This document shows positions 21,854-30,367 of a stretch of DNA of 64,000 bases, piece after piece. This DNA is from Cellulomonas carbonis (GTDB lineage: Bacteria > Actinomycetota > Actinomycetes > Actinomycetales > Cellulomonadaceae). The notes below the pieces were generated by a model, which ran no database searches, was not told the DNA's origin, and was given only the letters and a program-made list of their open reading frames with translations. The number at the start of each line of letters is the position of its first letter. Within the stretch, counting starts at the first letter, position 1. Position numbers and translations under genes: made by a program. The stretch spans positions 983,468 to 1,047,467 of the forward strand of contig NZ_BMEB01000001.1 in the NCBI RefSeq assembly GCF_014636275.1, written 5' to 3'.

Positions 21854-23383
21854 TCAGGCTGGGGAGGTCTGCTCCCCCACCGGGTCTGTGGACGCCGCGT
21901 GCCGGGCCCGAGGCCCCTCGTCCTCGTCCGACGTGACCGCGCGACGCAGCGCACGGTGGTCCGCCAGCACGGCCCTCGTGGGCGACGCCAGCCCCTCGTC
22001 GACGACCGCGCCGAGCGCGGCCCGGACCTCGGTGAGGAGCGCCGCGGCGCGGCGCTCGCGCGCCCGGACCGCCGCGCGGCGTGCGAGGACCGCGGTGGCC
22101 ACCGCTGCTGCGGCCAGGAGCACCGCCAGCACACCGAGCAGCACGACCGTCGTGGTCGCCCCACCGGACCCGACCGCCGTCCCGACGCCCGCGGCCACGA
22201 CCACGAGCGCGACCAGCGCGAGGACCCCCGCCACCGTGCGGAGCCGCCGTGGTCGCCGCTGGTCGAGCGTGGGCGGCTCGACCCGGTCCAGCGCCTCGGC
22301 CACCCGGGCGGTGAGCGCGTCGTCGTCAGCGAGCCCGCGCTCGACCGACGCGCGCCAGGGTTCGGGCAGCGCCCCGGCGACCTGGGCGAGCCAGCCGCGC
22401 CGGACCTCGGCGACCCGCTCGGGACGCGGCGGGACGAGCTCCGGCTCACCGCCGTTGCGCACCGCCTGCGCCGACGAGTCGGCGCCCACGGCGCGCACGA
22501 GCTCCTCGACGGTCGCGTCGCGCGGCAGGTTCTTCGGCTCGGACGTCGCGACGGTGGGTGCGAGCGCGCGTGCCGCGTCGCCGATCTCGGCGCGTGCGCG
22601 CCGCTCGGCCTGGCCGCGTCCCTCGACCGAGCGGGCGATCGCCTCGCGCAGCACGGGCACGCCGTCGCCGGTGCGTGCCGAGACGGCGTGCACGGGCACC
22701 GCATCGAGCCCGTCCTCGCGCAGGAGTCGCGCGACGTCCCGCAGGAGGCCCGCCTGCTCGGTGACGGGGACCGTGTCGACCTGGTTGAGGACGACGAGCA
22801 TCGACCGCTCGTGGCCGACGAGGTGGCGCAGGTACCCGGTATGGAGCGCGTCGTCCGCGTACTTCTGGGGGTCGACGACCCACACGAGGAGGTCGACCAT
22901 CGGCAGGAGCCGGTCGACCACCGCGCGGTGCTCCTCGGCGACCGAGTCGTGGTCCGGCAGGTCCAGGAGCACGAGGCCGCGCAGGTCGGCCTGCGTGTCG
23001 CCGTCGAGGGCGCTCTCGCGCTCGATCCGGCGCTCGGGCGCGACCTCGAGCCAGTCGAGCAGGCCGCTCGCGTCGCCCCACGTGCACGCCGTGACGGCGG
23101 AGGTGGTGGGTCGGCGCGCACCCACGTCGGCGAAGCGCAGCCCGGACAGCGCGTTGAACAGGCTCGACTTGCCCGAGCCGGTGCCGCCGACCAGTGCCAC
23201 GACCGTGTGGTCGACGCCGAGCTCGAGGCGCTCGCGCACGGCCGTGAGCGCGGCGCGCGCGGCGTCGCGCGCGTCACCGGGCACGCGGTCGCCCGCCCGA
23301 CGCAGGGCGGCGTCGAGCCCCTCGGCGCGCTCGAGGAGGGCGCGCGTCCGCGGCCCCGCGGCCGTCGGCACGGACGGTGTCAT
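21854..23383 (-). CDS. Membrane-anchored dynamin-like GTPase, B type, copy 2
   Basis: About 509 residues, with the same plan as the B-type gene at 15610-17256. It has P-loop GGTGSGKSS (about 66-74), RPTT switch, G3 LLDLPDHDS (139-147), the shared WVVDPQKYADDALH motif and G4 NQVD. Two membrane helices lie near 385-440 (GVLALVALVVVAAGVGTAVG and VVLLGVLAVLLAAAAVATAV), with a cytoplasmic tail rich in acidic residues after them. Its ATG overlaps the stop of the A-type partner (ATGA at 23380-23383), so both subunits should be made in fixed ratio. It is shorter than copy 1 and lacks a downstream thioesterase. Confidence 0.82.
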   Translation of the reverse strand: MTPSVPTAAGPRTRALLERAEGLDAALRRAGDRVPGDARDAARAALTAVRERLELGVDHTVVALVGGTGSGKSSLFNALSGLRFADVGARRPTTSAVTACTWGDASGLLDWLEVAPERRIERESALDGDTQADLRGLVLLDLPDHDSVAEEHRAVVDRLLPMVDLLVWVVDPQKYADDALHTGYLRHLVGHERSMLVVLNQVDTVPVTEQAGLLRDVARLLREDGLDAVPVHAVSARTGDGVPVLREAIARSVEGRGQAERRARAEIGDAARALAPTVATSEPKNLPRDATVEELVRAVGADSSAQAVRNGGEPELVPPRPERVAEVRRGWLAQVAGALPEPWRASVERGLADDDALTARVAEALDRVEPPTLDQRRPRRLRTVAGVLALVALVVVAAGVGTAVGSGGATTTVVLLGVLAVLLAAAAVATAVLARRAAVRARERRAAALLTEVRAALGAVVDEGLASPTRAVLADHRALRRAVTSDEDEGPRARHAASTDPVGEQTSPA

Positions 23384-25038
23384 GTGAGGCCCTTCAGGAC
23401 GGCGAGGCGCAGGTTGAGTCGGGCCGAGGCGTCGTCGGCGAGGTCCGGCGCGGCGAGGACGCCCTGCGCGGGCGCGGCCCCGCCGAGCGCGGCCTCGTGC
23501 GCGCGACGTGCGAGGTCCTCCGTCACGCCCTGGACCAGGTCCTCCGTCGGTCCCGTCCCGATCGTCCGCGTCACGAGCGCGCGTGCGGCGCCGAGCCCGA
23601 CGGCGGCCGCGGCGACCACCGTGGCCGCGCCCGGGGTGCCCAACAGCTTGACCAGCCGACCCGCGGACTGCCCGGTGCCGCCGTCGTCGCCGCCCGCCAC
23701 GGCCAGGTCGACGGCGGCGAACCACGCGGCCGCGTCCGACCTGGCCCGCGAGAGCGCGTCGGCCTCGGTGCCCGGGTCCTCGAGCGCCCGCACGACGGCG
23801 GGCGCACCCGGGACGGCGGAGCCGTCCAGGACGTCGAGCACGGCGTTGCGCCCCATGCGACGCGCCGCGGTGAGCGCGACGACGGCGGCCTCCTCGAGCT
23901 CGGCGCGGAGCCCGTCGAGCGCGGCCTCGCGCTCGGTCCGGCCGCGTCGGCCCGTCAGCCGGCCCTGGAGCGGTCCGCCCGACCCCGCGACCGCCGACCA
24001 CCTCGCACGGACGGGCCCCTCGGCCACGGCGCCGGCACGGACGGCGGCCGCCGCGCGATCGGCGGGGGCCGCGAGCGCGCCCTCGACCCGCGCCTGGAGG
24101 TCCACGCGCGCGTCGACCTGGTCCTGGACCGCGCGTGCGAGCTCGGTCACCCACGGGCGCAGCGCACGCAGCGCACCGCGCTGGGTCCGGCGGATCACCG
24201 AGCGCGCACGGTCCGAGCCGGCGACCATCGCGAGCCAGCGGCGCACGGGCGCGACCGAGCGCTCCTCGAGCAGACCCTGGTGCGGGCCCAGGTCGGGCAG
24301 CAGGAACAGCGGGACGGTGCCCATCCCCCGGGAGCGGAGCCGGTCGAGCAGGTCGGTGCGGACCGTGACGAGCGCGTCGGCCGGCACGCGGTTGAGCACC
24401 ATCGCCATCGACGTCCCGCGCGTCGCAGCCTCGCCGAGGACCTGCCACGGGACCGCGTCGCCGTACCGCGCCGCGGTCGTCACGAACACCCACAGGTCGG
24501 CGGCCTCGAGCAGCCGGTGCGCCGTGCTGCGGTTGGACGCGAGCAGCGAGTCCAGGTCGGGCGCGTCGACGAGAGCGATGCCGCGCGGCACCTCCTCCCG
24601 CACGACGACCTCGACGATCTCCCGCAGCGGGTGCTCGGTGAGCAGGTCGCCGTCGGCGGGGTGGTGGACGAGCACGGGCCGACGCGTCGTGGGCCGCAGC
24701 ACACCGGCCGCCGACACCTCGGCGCCCACGATCGAGTTCACGAGCGTCGACTTGCCCGCGCCGGTCGAGCCGGCGACGACGACCACGGCGGGCGCGGCGA
24801 GCTCGCGCAGCCGGGGCAGGAGGTGGTCGTCGAGCTGGTCGAGGAGCTGCCGACGACGACGCTCGGCGTGCTCGACGCCGTCGACCGGGAGCGGGAACCG
24901 GGTGAGCGCGACGTCGCGCCGGAGGTCCTGGACCGCGTCCAGCAGGGTGGCCTCGACCCAGGACCGCTCGGTCCCCGCGGGCCGCCGGCCGTCACCCGGG
25001 ACGGCGCCGGTGGCGCGGAGGTCGAGGTCAGCGGGCAC
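23380..25038 (-). CDS. Dynamin-like GTPase, A type, copy 2
   Basis: About 552 residues, paralogous to 17244-19070. It has P-loop GSTGAGKST (about 90-98), LRPTT switch, G3 LVDAPDLDS (156-164) and LWVFVTTAARYGDAVPW. The G4 position reads LNRVPAD instead of LNRVD, so the aspartate that selects guanine is displaced or lost. A long helical region and a short hydrophobic Ala/Val segment (about 465-490) follow. ATG 25038 begins MPADLDL. The gene is first in a two-gene unit with the B-type partner. A tRNA-Arg gene points the other way upstream. Confidence 0.8.
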   Translation of the reverse strand: MPADLDLRATGAVPGDGRRPAGTERSWVEATLLDAVQDLRRDVALTRFPLPVDGVEHAERRRRQLLDQLDDHLLPRLRELAAPAVVVVAGSTGAGKSTLVNSIVGAEVSAAGVLRPTTRRPVLVHHPADGDLLTEHPLREIVEVVVREEVPRGIALVDAPDLDSLLASNRSTAHRLLEAADLWVFVTTAARYGDAVPWQVLGEAATRGTSMAMVLNRVPADALVTVRTDLLDRLRSRGMGTVPLFLLPDLGPHQGLLEERSVAPVRRWLAMVAGSDRARSVIRRTQRGALRALRPWVTELARAVQDQVDARVDLQARVEGALAAPADRAAAAVRAGAVAEGPVRARWSAVAGSGGPLQGRLTGRRGRTEREAALDGLRAELEEAAVVALTAARRMGRNAVLDVLDGSAVPGAPAVVRALEDPGTEADALSRARSDAAAWFAAVDLAVAGGDDGGTGQSAGRLVKLLGTPGAATVVAAAAVGLGAARALVTRTIGTGPTEDLVQGVTEDLARRAHEAALGGAAPAQGVLAAPDLADDASARLNLRLAVLKGLT

Positions 25039-25165
25039 GGGGCAATCCTCCCGTGCGCGCCGGTCGAGGCCAAACGCGCGCGCCGATCACGGTGCCACGG
25101 GCCGTCCCGCGGCGGCGGGACCCGGGCGTCCGGGGCGCGTACGCCGACTAGGCTGGTCCGGCTCG

Positions 25166-25238
25166 GCCCCCGTAGCTCAGTGGATAGAGCATCGGACTTC
25201 TAATCCGCAGGTCGCAGGTTCGAATCCTGCCGGGGGCG
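25166..25238 (+). tRNA. tRNA-Arg (anticodon TCT)
   Basis: A 73-base cloverleaf with acceptor stem gcccccg/cgggggc, D-arm gctc...gagc, anticodon loop cttctaa (anticodon TCT, reads AGA) and T-arm gcaggttcgaatcctgc. CCA is not encoded. One pair at the end of the anticodon stem is mismatched (T-C), which is the only blemish. AGA codons are very rare in such GC-rich genes, so a low demand is expected. No integrase or flanking repeat suggests use as an attachment site. Confidence 0.95.
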
Positions 25239-25276
25239 CCCGCGGCCCGACGCCCGCACCCGGCCGACGTGCCCCC

Positions 25277-26074
25277 TCAGCGCCGTGCGGTCACCCGTGC
25301 GGTCACCACGGCGGCGCGCGCAGCCCTCCGCCTGTCCACGACCACGACGACCCCGAGGACCGTCACGGCGAGCGCCGTGGACGCGACGACGTCGGTCACG
25401 AAGTGGTACCCGAGGTAGAGGCGGCTCAGCGCGACGACCGCGACCCCGGCGACGACGAGCGGCAGCGCGACGACGAGCCCGCGCACGGTCGGGCGGCGCG
25501 CCCACAGCAGGTAGGCGACGACGAGCAGGAAGGTCGCCGTGCCGATGGTGTGCCCCGACGGGAAGGAGTAGGTGGGCTCCGAGCCCGGCACGTACATCGT
25601 GTCGACCGGCGGGCGGGGTCGCGCGACCCAGCTCTTGAGCGTCACCGAGACGACGGTCGAGAGGACCATCGCGCCCGCGAGCACGAACGCCTGCCACCAC
25701 CCGCGCGCGACGAGGCCCCACACGACGGCGGCCACGACGACGAGGACGGGCAGCACGACCGGTCCCGTCACCGCCGACACCGTCGCCATGACGGCGCTGA
25801 CCGCCGGGCTCCGGACGTCGACGAGCCACGAGAGGACCGGCTGGTCGACCGCGGCGAGGTCGTCCCGCTCGCGGACCGCGTCGAGGACCCCCAGGAACCC
25901 GGCGGCCCCCGCGACCACGAGGAGGGCGCCGACGACGACGGCGGCGTGCGCGCGTCGGTCGTCGACCCACGTCCAGCCCGACCCGAGCCCGCGACGCCCG
26001 GCGTCGAGGGCCCGTCGCAGCTCGGTCCACCTCGAGCGGACGCGTCGTCGGGGGTCGTCCGCGTCTGCGTGCAT
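25277..26074 (-). CDS. PAP2-family membrane phosphatase
   Basis: Integral membrane phosphatase of about 265 residues with six hydrophobic segments. The three PAP2 motifs are present: KSWVARPRP, YSFPSGHT and SRLYLGYHFVTD, the last holding the catalytic His. Members dephosphorylate phosphatidate, undecaprenyl pyrophosphate or related lipid phosphates on the outer face of the membrane. The substrate cannot be told apart here. I place the start at ATG 26074, 45 residues before the first membrane helix. The gene ends 38 bases from the tRNA-Arg gene in convergent orientation. Confidence 0.9.
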   Translation of the reverse strand: MHADADDPRRRVRSRWTELRRALDAGRRGLGSGWTWVDDRRAHAAVVVGALLVVAGAAGFLGVLDAVRERDDLAAVDQPVLSWLVDVRSPAVSAVMATVSAVTGPVVLPVLVVVAAVVWGLVARGWWQAFVLAGAMVLSTVVSVTLKSWVARPRPPVDTMYVPGSEPTYSFPSGHTIGTATFLLVVAYLLWARRPTVRGLVVALPLVVAGVAVVALSRLYLGYHFVTDVVASTALAVTVLGVVVVVDRRRAARAAVVTARVTARR

Positions 26075-26285
26075 CCGACGATGGTCGCAGCGGTGCGCGC
26101 CCCGCGCGCGCCCGTGCCCGACGGCGCCGACGCCCCGCCCCGACGTGGGAACCCCCGCACGCGCCCTCGCGGTGCGCGCGGAAAAAGCCGTGCGGACCCG
26201 GGGTGCCCGCTGGTTGTCTGTGACCACCGCGGTGAAGGACCTGGCCCGTCCTGGAAGCCCGTCCCACCGAACCCGGAGCACCACC

Positions 26286-26525
26286 ATGCATCCCACGTCC
26301 CTGTACGACGCCGCGCTGCGCGACCACGCGCAGCGCATCGCGGACCTCGAGCGCGACCGGCGGCACGCCCGCCGGTCCCTCGCGGCCCGCTCGCGGACCG
26401 ACCGGCGTCTGCCCGTCCCGGTCCGTCTCCACCGCACGACCCGCAGGAACGGCACCCCGCGTGCCACCGCCCAGCGGCCGGCCGCCCCCGCGCGGCCGGC
26501 CGCTGACGGCCTCGTCGCCGCCTGA
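26286..26525 (+). CDS. Small basic protein, MHPxxLY type, copy 1
   Basis: A 79-residue protein I do not recognise, very rich in Arg and His with an Ala/Pro-rich second half. ATG 26286 has GGAG at 7 bases and the gene stands alone. Residues 1-30 (MHPTSLYDAALRDHAQRI then ADLERDRRHARR) resemble the start of the 52-residue protein at 55780. Both begin MHP, then LY, then R-H-A, then L-E-R-x-R-R. A short helix followed by a basic tail suggests nucleic-acid or membrane contact, but this is speculation. The codon use looks like that of its neighbours. Confidence 0.6.
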   Translation: MHPTSLYDAALRDHAQRIADLERDRRHARRSLAARSRTDRRLPVPVRLHRTTRRNGTPRATAQRPAAPARPAADGLVAA

Positions 26526-26589
26526 CACCGGCCTCCGACCGCCCGTCCGCCTGCCACGATGGGCGCATGTCCTCCCGGTCCGGCCGCTG

Positions 26590-26847
26590 ATGGGCCGTCA
26601 CTCGGCGCGACCTGAGCCCGCGCGCCCGTCGGGCGCCGGGCGCGGTGCGCCCGCACGCGGCGTCCTCCCGGCCGTCGTCCTCGGCGTCGTCGCCGCCGCT
26701 GCCGCGGCCTGGTCCGGGACGCCCTGGTGGGCCGCGGCCCTCGTCGGCACCGGTGCCGCCGTCGTCACGCTCGTCGCCACGTGGGTCGCCGCGCGGGCAC
26801 CCTCGTCCGAGGCCGGCCCGCCCCCTGCCCACCGTCCCGGCGAGTGA
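26590..26847 (+). CDS. Small two-helix membrane protein
   Basis: An 85-residue protein with a basic, Pro-rich N-terminus, two hydrophobic helices (VLPAVVLGVVAAAAAAW and WAAALVGTGAAVVTLVATWV) and a short tail. No family is recognised. The ATG overlaps the stop of a seven-codon frame at 26567-26590 as TGATG. That could be a coupled leader or could mean that the true start lies elsewhere. The oligoribonuclease gene begins 20 bases downstream in the same direction, so the two may be co-transcribed. Confidence 0.55.
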   Translation: MGRHSARPEPARPSGAGRGAPARGVLPAVVLGVVAAAAAAWSGTPWWAAALVGTGAAVVTLVATWVAARAPSSEAGPPPAHRPGE

Positions 26848-26867
26848 CTTCCCCGTACAGTGACCGC

Positions 26868-27500
26868 GTGAGCCCCGCGAGCGCCCCCAACGACCGGATC
26901 GTCTGGATCGACTGCGAGATGACGGGGCTCGACCCGTCGCGCGACGCCCTCGTCGAGGTCGCGGCCGTCGTGACGGACTCCGAGCTCACGGTGCTCGGTG
27001 GCGGCGTCGACGTCGTCATCGCCCCGCCCGCCGCCGCGCTCGAGCAGATGGACCCGTTCGTCCGGGACATGCACACGACGTCGGGGCTCCTGGACGCGCT
27101 CCCGGGCGGCACGACGCTCCAGGACGCCCAGCAGCAGGTGCTCGACCACATCCGCACGTGGGTGCCGGAGGCGGGCAAGGCGCCGCTGGCCGGGAACTCG
27201 GTGGGCACCGACAAGACGTTCCTCGACCGCGACATGCCCGAGCTCGTCGGGCACCTGCACTACCGGGTGATCGACGTCTCCTCGATCAAGGAGCTCGCGC
27301 GCCGCTGGTACCCGCGCGTGTACTTCAGCTCCCCGGCGAAGACGGGCGGTCACCGCGCGCTCGCCGACATCCTCGAGAGCATCGACGAGCTGCGCTACTA
27401 CCGCGAGGCGATGCTCGTGGCTCCTCCCGGCCCCGACTCCGCGGCCGCACGCCAGATCGCGACGCGCATCAGCGAGACGTCCGTCCGCAACGGTCGCTGA
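26868..27500 (+). CDS. orn: Oligoribonuclease
   Basis: DEDDh 3'-5' exoribonuclease of about 210 residues that degrades 2-5-mer RNAs, including pGpG, at the end of mRNA decay. It has the Exo I motif IVWIDCEMTGLD (about 9-20), the Exo II region LAGNSVGTDKTFLDRDMP and Exo III GGHRALADILESI with the catalytic His. The length matches the family. The GTG start at 26868 places the first motif nine residues in, as in other actinobacterial Orn. A strong hairpin follows the stop. Confidence 0.96.
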   Translation: MSPASAPNDRIVWIDCEMTGLDPSRDALVEVAAVVTDSELTVLGGGVDVVIAPPAAALEQMDPFVRDMHTTSGLLDALPGGTTLQDAQQQVLDHIRTWVPEAGKAPLAGNSVGTDKTFLDRDMPELVGHLHYRVIDVSSIKELARRWYPRVYFSSPAKTGGHRALADILESIDELRYYREAMLVAPPGPDSAAARQIATRISETSVRNGR

Positions 27501-27569
27501 ACGGCGTCGCGTCGGTCCGCAGTCGGCGAGCGTCGGCTGCGGACCTCCTGGCGCCCTCCCCCGGAACGG

Positions 27570-27603
27570 GACGAGCCGCCCCCCGTGAGGAGGGCGGCTC
27601 GTC
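27570..27603 (+). terminator. Terminator of orn
   Basis: Perfect 12-bp inverted repeat (27570-27581 with 27592-27603) around a 10-base loop, 70 bases past the orn stop and just before the convergent tRNA-His gene. Confidence 0.75.
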
Positions 27604-27611
27604 CGCTGTGG

Positions 27612-27685
27612 GGTGGCTAACGGGACTTGAACCCGCGACCCCCTGGACCACAACCAGGTGCTCTACCGACTGAGCTATAGCCACC
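27612..27685 (-). tRNA. tRNA-His (anticodon GTG)
   Basis: Cloverleaf of 74 bases on the minus strand: D-arm gctc...gagc, anticodon stem-loop cctggttgtggtccagg with GTG, T-arm gcgggttcgagtcccgt. The acceptor forms eight pairs (ggtggcta/tagccacc). The eighth is the G-1:C73 pair that identifies histidine tRNA. CCA is not encoded. Confidence 0.96.
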
Positions 27686-27856
27686 ACGACCGGCCCGACC
27701 GCCACGGCTCCGAGGAGCCGTCCGCGCGTGGACCGGCGTGAAGTCTACCCGGTCCGCAGGGGTGCTCGTACCGCGCGCCGCGGCGGGCGGTACCTCGCCG
27801 CGTGCGTCGCAGCGGCACCCGCCGCCGCGCGTCGGAGCGGCACCCGCGGACGCACG

Positions 27857-28786
27857 TCAGCGCGGCGCGCCGGCCCGGGCGACGATCGCGTCGGTGAGCC
27901 GCTCGAGCGCGCCCTCGGAGAGCGAGACGAAGAGCGACGGCTCGACCATCTCGAGCTCCATGAGGACCGGACGGCCGTCGTCGTCGCTCACGACGTCGAC
28001 GCGTGCGTAGAGGAACGGCCGGTCGTCCTCGGCGGAACCCGCGGAGAGCAGGCGCCGGGCCGTCGCGATGACCTCCTGCGACATCGCGATCTCCTCGGGG
28101 GAGGCGTCGACGGGCGACATCTTCTCCTCCTTGTAGACGCCGTCCACCGCGACGTCCGGACCATCGAGCATCGCGCCCTTGAGCACGCTGTGCGAGTGCT
28201 CGCCGTCGACGAACACGTGGGCGCGCTCCCCCACGGTGTCGACGCTCGTCAGGTACCGCTGCACCATCACGGTCCGGCCCGCCTCGAGGAGGCGCTTGGC
28301 GTGGGAGATGGCCATCCCGCGCGACTGCGCGTCGATCGCCGTGTACCGGCCCGTGTCGATCGAGCCGGCGGACACGGCGGGCTTGATCACGAACTCCCCT
28401 CCAGCCGGGAAGCGCGTGTGCAGCGCGCGCGAGGAGAACTGCCGCTCGGGCTCGAGCCAGGTCGTCGGGACGACCCGCACGCCGGCGCGCTCGAGCTCGG
28501 CGAGGTAGTGCTTGTCGGTGTTCCACCGCACGACCGGAGACGGGTTCGCGAGCTGCGTGACCGCCTCGACGCGCGCGGTCCAGTCGAGGAACTCGTCGCG
28601 ACGCTGCGCGTAGTCCCACGCGGACCGGATCACGACGAGGTCGTAGGACGACCAGTCCACCGCGGGGTCGTCCCACACCGCCGCCTCGGCGGTGGCGCCG
28701 GCCGCCGCGAGCGTGGTGAGGAGAGGCGTGTCCTCGCTGTCGAGGTGGGGCAGGGCGGCACACGTGGCCAGTGCGATGCGCGTCAC
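27857..28786 (-). CDS. ATP-grasp domain protein
   Basis: About 309 residues with the ATP-grasp fold: an N-terminal pre-grasp region (VVIRSAWDYAQR), then FVIKPAVSAGSIDTGRY as the ATP-binding lysine loop, and LMELEMVEPSLFVSL with the metal-binding acidic residues near the C-terminus. It resembles the glutathione-synthetase-like ATP-grasp proteins that ligate a carboxylate to an amine or thiol. The substrate is unknown. Starts at GTG 28786. Neighbours (a tRNA gene and a divergent STAS gene) give no functional hint. Confidence 0.82.
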   Translation of the reverse strand: MTRIALATCAALPHLDSEDTPLLTTLAAAGATAEAAVWDDPAVDWSSYDLVVIRSAWDYAQRRDEFLDWTARVEAVTQLANPSPVVRWNTDKHYLAELERAGVRVVPTTWLEPERQFSSRALHTRFPAGGEFVIKPAVSAGSIDTGRYTAIDAQSRGMAISHAKRLLEAGRTVMVQRYLTSVDTVGERAHVFVDGEHSHSVLKGAMLDGPDVAVDGVYKEEKMSPVDASPEEIAMSQEVIATARRLLSAGSAEDDRPFLYARVDVVSDDDGRPVLMELEMVEPSLFVSLSEGALERLTDAIVARAGAPR

Positions 28787-28936
28787 GGCCCCACCCTAGA
28801 CACCTCGCGCCCGGGCCGGGCGGGACCGTGCCGGGGCCGGGATCTGCGGGTGCTGCGTCGCGCTCCCCGTGCCGTGCGCGCGGATGTGCGGTTGGATCAT
28901 GGGCAGGTCCACACGCACGGAGGAAACGGGTCGACG

Positions 28937-29302
28937 ATGATCGAGGCACTGGGGCGGGAGCACGACGGGGCACCGTCGGGCATGACGCTGCACGAGGAGC
29001 CCGAGCGGTCCCTCGTCGAGGTCTGGGGCGAGGTGGACCTCGCGGTGCGGCAGAACGCGGGCCCGCTGTGCCAGGCGGTCACCGAACGCGCCCTGCCCGT
29101 CGTGATCGACGCAGGTCGCGTGAGCTTCGTCGACTCCGCCGGGATGTCGATCCTCGTGCGCATCGCACGCGACGCCGAGGCCGGCGGCTACCCCGTCGAG
29201 CTGCGCAACGCCCCCTGGATGCTGCGCGAGCTCATGACCATCACGGGCGTCGACCGGCTGCTGCCGTTCGGCGAGGACGACGCGCAGCCCGAGCAGTCCT
29301 GA
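28937..29302 (+). CDS. STAS-domain anti-sigma factor antagonist
   Basis: A 121-residue cytoplasmic protein with a single STAS domain: VEVWGEVDLAVRQNAGPLC for the first strand and helix, and VSFVDSAGMSILVRIA with the Ser that an anti-sigma kinase would phosphorylate. It resembles SpoIIAA/RsbV-type partner-switching proteins that free an alternative sigma factor under stress. No cognate RsbW-like kinase lies in the window. ATG 28937 follows a weak purine stretch (GGAGGAAACGG region) at somewhat long spacing. The gene is alone and convergent with the SDR gene. Confidence 0.9.
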   Translation: MIEALGREHDGAPSGMTLHEEPERSLVEVWGEVDLAVRQNAGPLCQAVTERALPVVIDAGRVSFVDSAGMSILVRIARDAEAGGYPVELRNAPWMLRELMTITGVDRLLPFGEDDAQPEQS

Positions 29303-29339
29303 CCTTCCCGTCGGGGCCCGGCGGCGCCGGGGCGTCCCG

Positions 29340-30161
29340 TCAGCGCAGGTAGACGCGCTCGAGGACCGCGTCGAACGCGCGGTCGGGCAGGGCCCGGCGC
29401 GCGAGCATGAGGGTCCGAGCACCCCGACCCACGGGGTACCGCGTGCGGGGTCGCGCGGCGGTCGCAGCGCGGACGACCGTCGCCGCCACCTCCTCGGGCT
29501 CGGCACCTGCGCCCGGACGGTCCGCCCGCTCCAGGACGCGTGCGACCGACGCGGCCTGCCGCGCGTACGGCGAGCCCGCCGACACGGTCAGGAGGTTCTC
29601 GCGCGCGATCCGGTTCCACTCGGTCCGCACCGGCCCCGGCTGCACGAGCACCACGTCCACGCCGAAGGGCCGCAGCTCGACCCGCAGGCTGTCGCTCAGC
29701 CCCTCGACCGCGAACTTCGTGGCGTGGTACCAGGAGCCCAGCGGCTCGTAGATGGTGCCCCCCACGGAGGACACGTTGACGACCCGCCCGCTCCGCGCGG
29801 TGCGCATCGCCGGCAGGACGAGCTGCGTGAGCCGCGCGAGCCCCAGGACGTTCACCTCGACCTGCCGCCGCGCCTCGTCCGCGGGGACGTCCTCGAGCGC
29901 GCCGAAGGAGCCGTACCCGGCGTTGTTGACCAGCACGTCGAGTCGACCGCTCTCGAGCACCGCGGCGGCGCCGTCGACCATCGACGCGTCGTCGGTCACG
30001 TCCATCGCGAGGACGTGCGCACCGGCGTCCGCGAGGTCCCGCATCCGGTCGGTGCGGCGTGCGGCGGCGTGCACGACCAGGCCCGCATCGAGCAGCCCGA
30101 GCACCGTGGCGCGGCCGATGCCGGACGAGGCGCCGGTGACCAGGGCGACGGGACGGGACAT
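29340..30161 (-). CDS. Short-chain dehydrogenase/reductase
   Basis: Classical SDR of about 273 residues. It has the NAD(P) loop TGASSGIGRA (about 9-18), NNAGYGSFG, the catalytic Ser in VVNVSSVGG, the YHATK active-site pair and the PGPVRTEW loop. The Arg-rich start of the second strand (AARRTDRM) favours NADP(H). The substrate is unknown. ATG 30161 follows GAGGAG, which decides against the longer frame that runs into the tRNA-Lys terminator. Confidence 0.92.
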   Translation of the reverse strand: MSRPVALVTGASSGIGRATVLGLLDAGLVVHAAARRTDRMRDLADAGAHVLAMDVTDDASMVDGAAAVLESGRLDVLVNNAGYGSFGALEDVPADEARRQVEVNVLGLARLTQLVLPAMRTARSGRVVNVSSVGGTIYEPLGSWYHATKFAVEGLSDSLRVELRPFGVDVVLVQPGPVRTEWNRIARENLLTVSAGSPYARQAASVARVLERADRPGAGAEPEEVAATVVRAATAARPRTRYPVGRGARTLMLARRALPDRAFDAVLERVYLR

Positions 30162-30180
30162 GGCGGCTCCTCGGGACGAC

Positions 30181-30209
30181 GAAGGCCCCGACCGACGGTC
30201 GGGGCCTTC
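30181..30209 (-). terminator. Terminator after tRNA-Lys
   Basis: Perfect 13-bp inverted repeat (30181-30193 with 30197-30209) with a 3-base loop directly downstream of the tRNA-Lys gene. The sequence gaaggcccc at its base is shared with the hairpin at 7321. Confidence 0.75.
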
Positions 30210-30213
30210 ACTG

Positions 30214-30286
<73 letters not shown>

Positions 30287-30367
30287 GCGGTGCATGACGT
30301 TAGCACCGCACAGGCTCCGGTGCGAAACCGGTCGGGGTGTGACGTCCGCCGCACCGGGAGCCTCGCG

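Noticed and set aside
25166..25238. tRNA-Arg as an attachment site for an integrated element
   Set aside because: No integrase, no direct repeat of the tRNA 3' end and only backbone genes follow.
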